From contig HG738138.1 in NCBI GenBank assembly GCA_000499405.2, forward strand, positions 6,198,888-6,262,887: DNA of 64,000 bases. The letters run 5' to 3'. The position numbers and the translations under genes were made by a program. This DNA comes from Onchocerca volvulus. Lineage: Eukaryota > Nematoda > Chromadorea > Rhabditida > Onchocercidae. Shown one piece after another: positions 60,001 through 64,000 of this stretch (its first letter is position 1; the number at the start of each line of letters is the position of its first letter). The notes beneath the pieces were generated by a model, which did no database searches, was not told the origin of the DNA, and saw only the letters and a list, made by a program, of their open reading frames with translations.

Positions 60001-63000
60001 TTATTTAATAGTCAAAGATGGATAAGGTAAAATCAGAAATGAAATCATTTACCTACAGATACAACACAAAAAACCTCGGAATTTCCATTGTTAACCAACG
60101 CAGTATTCAGTCTTGTACATCGTAAAACCGTAACTTCTAGCAAACCCGTTGTTTTAATGTATTCGAAAGCACCTGAAATAGATTATTATTTTGCAAAAAT
60201 AAAGTTCGGCACCAAATATTGCTACTGAGAAAAAAATTAAATCTTTAAAAATAGTTTATGCTGCCTGTACCTCAGTTAGATCAACTCCTAAGACTCATGA
60301 CGAATTCCGTTAAATTGTTTTTTTAAATACATGATTTAATTAGAATGTCAATCTAAACCGTTTAATGTTAACTGACTTGTAGTTAACAGTAACTTGTAGT
60401 TAACACCTAACAGTTTTGCACTTGTAGTTTTTGAAAAATACATCCCAAGTTCTTAGATTCTTAATCATTATCGTTCACCTTATACAATGGTGAAATGCCA
60501 TGCTAAATTTTTTAGTCCTAAATAAATTACATGAAAAAGACATTTACATTACTATGCTATTTACATCTGAACATTGTTGAATATAAATCTAAGCTACCTA
60601 TAGAAGGAGAAGGCTGATATAAAGGATTAGGAAAGAGAGGACGATATCGAATCTTGTAGTTCGGCCAAACATGCTTGCGTTGAATCATATGTCTAAATTT
60701 CTGTGTGATGATGGGTATGAGATGTTTCACCTGTTTGCCTTGCCATTGTGAGTCAATCTGAAAAATAGCAACTCTACTTCGAAGATGTAACGATTTGTAA
60801 TTTCTCCTATATCACAATTTTATTATCATCACCATATGCAAAAAAAAAAAAAAAAAAGGAAAAAACGATGGCATATTCTATGCAAAAGGCATGAATATCA
60901 TTCTACTGTAAAACGTATGAAACATTAAAACTGCAATCCAAATCTTACCTGGAATTCTAGCGTCGGCATATCAACGAATGCAAAGACCCAATGAGTAAAA
61001 GGCTCACGAGTGAGTTTCAATCGAATTTTGCCAGAAAGACGACTAAGCTAAATACATTTAATAAATTTAAAATTACGGGTAGATTTACAATGTCCATTTT
61101 GGATGACATAGTTACCATAGTTCATTAATTAGCGTATCAGCATATGCTCCTATGATATGCACACCTAGTATTGTATCTGTCTTGCTACAAGTTAGTACTT
61201 TTACAAATCCTTCAGCATCATCAATAATTTTTGCCCTACCATTTGCAGCAAACTGACATTTACCAACTTTATACTTCCAACCAGTTATGAAATTTATCAA
61301 AAGTGTTTAGCACAAAATTCTGTAAATAACTTTATTGCCAAGCATGTTATATATGAAACTCAAGGGTTATTTATGGGGAGAATGATTGGAACATCTAGAG
61401 AATTTATTGAGTTTATTCAACCATACATAAAAGAAAAATTTGCTATAAGCAGAAAAATTCGCTATATTCAATTGCAAATTTTTATAGGGGTTATGCTTTT
61501 TCTGATTTTATTTTAAATTGCTTTGTAGTAAATCAAGTAATTTATATTATAGCTTATTTAGCACTTATAGTATTTTTCAACTTTTTCTACACCAATTTTA
61601 TATTTAATTCAGAAGAAAATGCTAATTTTCTTAAAAGAAATGGTGGTTTTATACCTGGTAGAAGGCCTCCCGGTATTTTAATTCCTAAGGTGGTGCAAAT
61701 GGAAGGAAGAAATCCTTGCTCTACATCAACCTTTTTATTAACCTGTAGATCTTTTTGCAGGTCAGTTACATTTTCGCTTAAACACTTGGAGAAAAAATAA
61801 GGTTTCCATTGGGTTAAGTTTTCTAGTTTAAGTTTTAAGTTAGTTCTCAGTTTTTGAAGTGCTAGGTATAAAAGATGTAGTAGCTAAGTCTATGAGATCG
61901 AATAATCCTCATAACGTTATTTATGCAGTATTTGAGGCTTTTAGTAGTATGTTATCTCCTCGTCAAGTTGCGAGCAAAAGAGGTAAAAAAATTAGTGAGA
62001 TAGTTGAAAATAGGTAAAATATGAATAGTGCTATAAAATTAAACTCTACATTTAATAAGTTGTCAAAGAAAAAAAAGTCTAAGTTAACAGAACTTTGAAT
62101 ACCCCCACTGTAATCTACATCGACAAGCAATTTTAATGTCTGGAAAAGAAAATTTTTCCATCATTTTCACTTAAAAAATTCGGAAAGTGTAATTACTTCA
62201 TTTTAGTATTGAGATAATCTGACTTTAATAACTCAACTGCCTCGCATACAAATCTATAACAGCAACTCGTCATTCAAATCAACTTTGCATTTAATAACAT
62301 TTCTCAAAATATTTAACAAAATTTAACAATGAAACTGATATTCAACTTACTTTAAAACTCTCATCTTGTGATAGCTCATAGTCCTCCACACATACTGATT
62401 TGATCACGGGGGATTTGCAGCCAATTGATAAGTCCCTAACACGAATGTCCTAAAAGAGGAAATTATAGATTTTAAGGAGAAAAAAAAAAGACATTTTCCA
62501 GAGGTTATAAGCTAGCTTTAATGGTTTGAAAGATTCTTCTAGCCAGTATTTCAAAACAACTATTTTGGCATTTTCTCCACATAAATCTGTATTTATTTTT
62601 CCAGATTTCATCACTGAAAAAAAACTTCAAAGTTTTGATAAATCTTTCGTTCATTTAAGATTCTCGAAATTTTTTATATAATTTAAAAAAATGATTTCTT
62701 TGACCATCAAGAAGTTGAAATTGTGGTGGAAAGGTGAAGATGGAATAGTTTTCTAGAGTTACGAAGAAAGAAAGAGGATTAACAATAAGCAACAACAGGC
62801 AAATCTCATGAAATTGTATTCTCCTAAAAGTCACTCGCAAAGTTGAAACAGACCTGTATGAGACGCCCGGCAGTATTTCGAGTAGTAAGATCACTAAGTT
62901 CCAACTGTAGCTTTTTGTGGATCCATCTGTAAGATACAAAAAAACACTGGATTCATTTTAAGAGCCAAATATGATCAATTACCATAAACAATATATATTA

Positions 63001-63342
63001 GTACCTTCGTAATCGACGAGAATCCTTGTGTTCTTGAAACAGAAAATGAAGAATGAGACTCAGATTATAGCAAGATTCCCATTCAAAAGTTCGACCTTCA
63101 TTCAAGAATTGTTTCAGTTTCTGAAAATCACTTTCTTTAATAACGAAAAGCGATATGCATCATACTATTCCAACTCAAAAGATGGAAAAGAATAAAATTA
63201 CCTCAGGAAGACGAAGTGGTTGAAATTGTTCAAAAAGTGCGGGATGTGAAGAGATTTCACCAAAAGGATTGAATAGTAACACATAAATTACGAGAAGCAT
63301 TAAAATTGCGCCAAAAACGACTCCCCACAAGAATCCTAACAT
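51036..63342 (-). CDS. PDZD8: PDZD8-like SMP/PDZ/C1 lipid-transfer protein (one exon interrupted)
   Basis: ER-anchored lipid-transfer tether of organelle contact sites. Exons 5' to 3': 63342-63202, 63120-63005, 62926-62854, 62449-62351, 62139-about 62087 (broken), 61047-60949, 60757-60598, 60172-60057, 59849-59757, 58143-58059, 57986-57834, 57473-57399, 57288-57066, 56862-56763, 56525-56355, 56281-56156, 55772-55699, 55617-55551, 54663-54502, 54414-54311, 54174-54043, 53990-53947, 53822-53721, 53649-53498, 53192-53048, 52246-52109, 52036-51984, 51830-51657, 51382-51218, 51140-51036. Intact exons total 1148 residues (human about 1150). Visible: N-terminal membrane helix ([19 protein letters not shown]); SMP with [21 protein letters not shown] and [18 protein letters not shown]2-like part; PDZ ([24 protein letters not shown]); [14 protein letters not shown]1 zinc finger H-x12-C-x2-C-x11-C-x2-C-x4-H-x2-C-x7-C; C-terminal [10 protein letters not shown] and [14 protein letters not shown]. 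The exon at 62139 is cut by Wolbachia DNA. The 51657 donor is GC. Confidence 0.9.
53498..53790 (-). other. C1 zinc-finger coding segment of the PDZD8-like gene
   Basis: Two exons (53822-53721 and 53649-53498) encode [35 protein letters not shown] and VETAC. All eight predicted zinc ligands (HCCCCHCC) are present. The loop after the second Cys is 11 residues, shorter than the usual 13-14, so diacylglycerol binding is doubtful, as for other atypical C1 domains. Confidence 0.8.
59104..59125. repeat. Poly-A run in a PDZD8-like intron
   Basis: An A run of about 22 bases inside the 1.6-kb intron 58144-59756, the longest intron of this gene. An antisense open frame at 59232-59495 lies nearby and is not called. 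Confidence 0.8.
61100..61290 (-). pseudogene. lpdA: lpdA fragment (dihydrolipoamide dehydrogenase C-terminal domain)
   Basis: The frame reads [32 protein letters not shown] and [17 protein letters not shown], the dimerisation-domain signature of dihydrolipoamide dehydrogenase in its alphaproteobacterial form. It has no introns and begins and ends abruptly. After LINE a 2-nt shift leads to MVTM, still lpd-like, before host sequence resumes at about 61096. Confidence 0.85.
61301..61516 (+). pseudogene. C-terminal fragment of an unidentified bacterial-type protein
   Basis: An open frame without ATG runs into TAA at 61514-61516: [20 protein letters not shown], then [20 protein letters not shown], then a basic patch and a hydrophobic end ([12 protein letters not shown]). 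Its composition and place between Wolbachia pieces suggest a Wolbachia gene end with a terminal membrane helix. Family not recognised. Confidence 0.5.
61517..61672 (+). pseudogene. secY: secY fragment (Sec translocon channel)
   Basis: The frame encodes [20 protein letters not shown], then [20 protein letters not shown], the conserved SecY segment around transmembrane helix 8 and the following cytosolic loop. Similarity stops right after RRP, where the sequence switches to another fragment. Confidence 0.88.
61672..61795 (-). pseudogene. Unidentified minus-strand bacterial-type fragment
   Basis: The minus strand is open for about 40 codons: [20 protein letters not shown], then [18 protein letters not shown]. 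It is flanked by Wolbachia pieces on both sides and is therefore probably part of the same mosaic. Family not recognised. Confidence 0.4.
61853..62017 (+). pseudogene. rpsE: rpsE fragment (ribosomal protein S5 C-terminus)
   Basis: The frame reads [20 protein letters not shown], then [20 protein letters not shown] and [10 protein letters not shown], ending at TAA 62015-62017. This is the C-terminal half of bacterial S5, including its natural stop. Confidence 0.92.
62021..62086 (+). pseudogene. rplO: rplO fragment (ribosomal protein L15 N-terminus)
   Basis: ATG at 62021, three bases after the rpsE stop, opens [20 protein letters not shown] as in Wolbachia L15, then breaks after KL, where host exon sequence begins on the other strand. 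The rpsE-rplO spacing is the native Wolbachia arrangement. Confidence 0.85.
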
Positions 63343-63410
63343 ACTGACATTAATGTCACTATCATTATCATACAATATTCATTGAATCCCTTCAGCTATT
63401 TCCGTCTGAA
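63343..63410 (-). promoter_or_regulatory. 5' leader and candidate spliced-leader acceptor of the PDZD8-like gene
   Basis: On the minus strand ATTTTCAG ends at 63406, giving a leader of about 63 nt. It contains tiny upstream ATGs (ATGAATATTGTATGA, ATGATAATGATAG) before the chosen start at 63342, which begins the membrane-anchor frame [11 protein letters not shown]. The frame upstream lacks another ATG. Confidence 0.45.
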
Positions 63411-64000
63411 AATGCAGTTATTATCATTAAAATTTACTCATAAAAGATTTTCATCCTTTAGCATCATGCTATCAAAGCTCGATAATGATTTCTTTTCTTT
63501 TTTTCTATCAGAGATCATGAGCCGGAAGGAATTTCAATAAGTGAAATTACAAAGTTAAACTATCAGCACTTCTAACTAGACGTACACAATAAAATGTCGT
63601 TCAAATGGACAGCTCGCATAAATGCCTCTTTCTCTCGTCCATTTTGCCTTCAGGTTTCATAAAATTCAGAGATTAAAAAAATTTACTAGCTGAACTTTTG
63701 CTCCACACACTTCGAATTGCATACTGTAACAGGGATCACTGTTGGGCGCCTGAATGCTTTCGTGCAATAATCGATCCACTGCAAAATACCAATCGCATAT
63801 TATCGGAATATATTGTAGGCAAGATTAATTTGTTGAAGACATTCCAGACTATCTCTTGTATCTCCGCTCATCATATCTGATGTATTATCATTACCTTGAT
63901 GACGTGATATACTGTTCCGTTATTTTGGTTAAACAATGTGCTTATCAAAGTTAATTAGAATTTTAATTCAGAATACTACAAGATTTATATATTTATTCAT
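63411..64000. other. 5' flank of the PDZD8-like gene, no gene seen
   Basis: AT-rich, no supported coding sequence. An open frame at 63698-63880 has no recognisable domain or splice context. Confidence 0.4.

Larger units (their letters stand above)
61100..62087. other. Wolbachia-derived mosaic insertion (nuwt) inside the PDZD8-like gene
   Basis: About 1 kb of contiguous bacterial-type sequence made of at least five separate Wolbachia coding fragments in mixed orientation: lpdA end (-), an unidentified ORF end (+), secY internal (+), an unidentified piece (-), and rpsE end plus rplO start (+). In Wolbachia rpsE-rplO-secY are consecutive in that order, so here the secY piece is displaced. All fragments are truncated, hence non-functional as bacterial genes. 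The right junction falls within a nematode coding exon, the left one a few codons before an exon end. Confidence 0.88.

Overview
This is nuclear DNA of a nematode, very probably a filarial parasite (Onchocercidae). The genes are cut into many short exons, the introns are AT-rich and end in TTTCAG-type acceptors, the intergenic DNA is AT-rich with long poly-T/poly-A runs, and about 1 kb of Wolbachia-derived sequence lies inside a nematode gene. The species cannot be named from the sequence. Gene models below were spliced by eye; exon phases were checked for consistency.

Layout. 1-5091 (+): the 3' part of a SNF2-family chromatin remodeller of the RAD54L2/ARIP4 type. 6430-11211 (-): a complete 17-exon glutamine:fructose-6-phosphate aminotransferase (GFAT), convergent with the first gene. 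11.2-30.2 kb: a gene-poor stretch with poly-T runs, pyrimidine-rich blocks, microsatellites, one small uncertain ORF and two candidate exons. 30258-34569 (+): a DYRK2-type kinase (mbk-2), with a clear kinase domain and an unresolved N-terminal exon junction. 37.9-45.7 kb: a repeat domain with a decayed Helitron (PIF1-like helicase relic and a 3' hairpin ending in CTAG), copies of a dispersed repeat, and a probable LTR-retrotransposon relic on the minus strand. 46945-47920 (-): a compact three-exon RBM7-like RRM protein. 51036-63342 (-): a gene of about 30 exons for a PDZD8-like lipid-transfer protein (N-terminal membrane anchor, SMP, C2-like region, PDZ, C1, C-terminal helical region).

The most striking feature is at 61.1-62.09 kb. 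A mosaic of Wolbachia pieces (lpdA end, an unidentified ORF end, secY, another minus-strand piece, the rpsE end and the rplO start) joins host sequence in the middle of the exon that encodes the SMP core of the PDZD8-like gene, and apparently replaces some codons. Either a bacterial insertion has broken or remodelled this lipid-transfer domain, or the assembly carries an insertion allele or chimera. A second notable pattern is that three of the five protein-coding genes need a GC-AG intron to keep their conserved frame.

The genes are unrelated in function (chromatin, hexosamine synthesis, kinase signalling, RNA surveillance, organelle contact sites) and do not look like an operon. Candidate spliced-leader acceptors lie just upstream of the GFAT, RBM7-like and PDZD8-like start codons.
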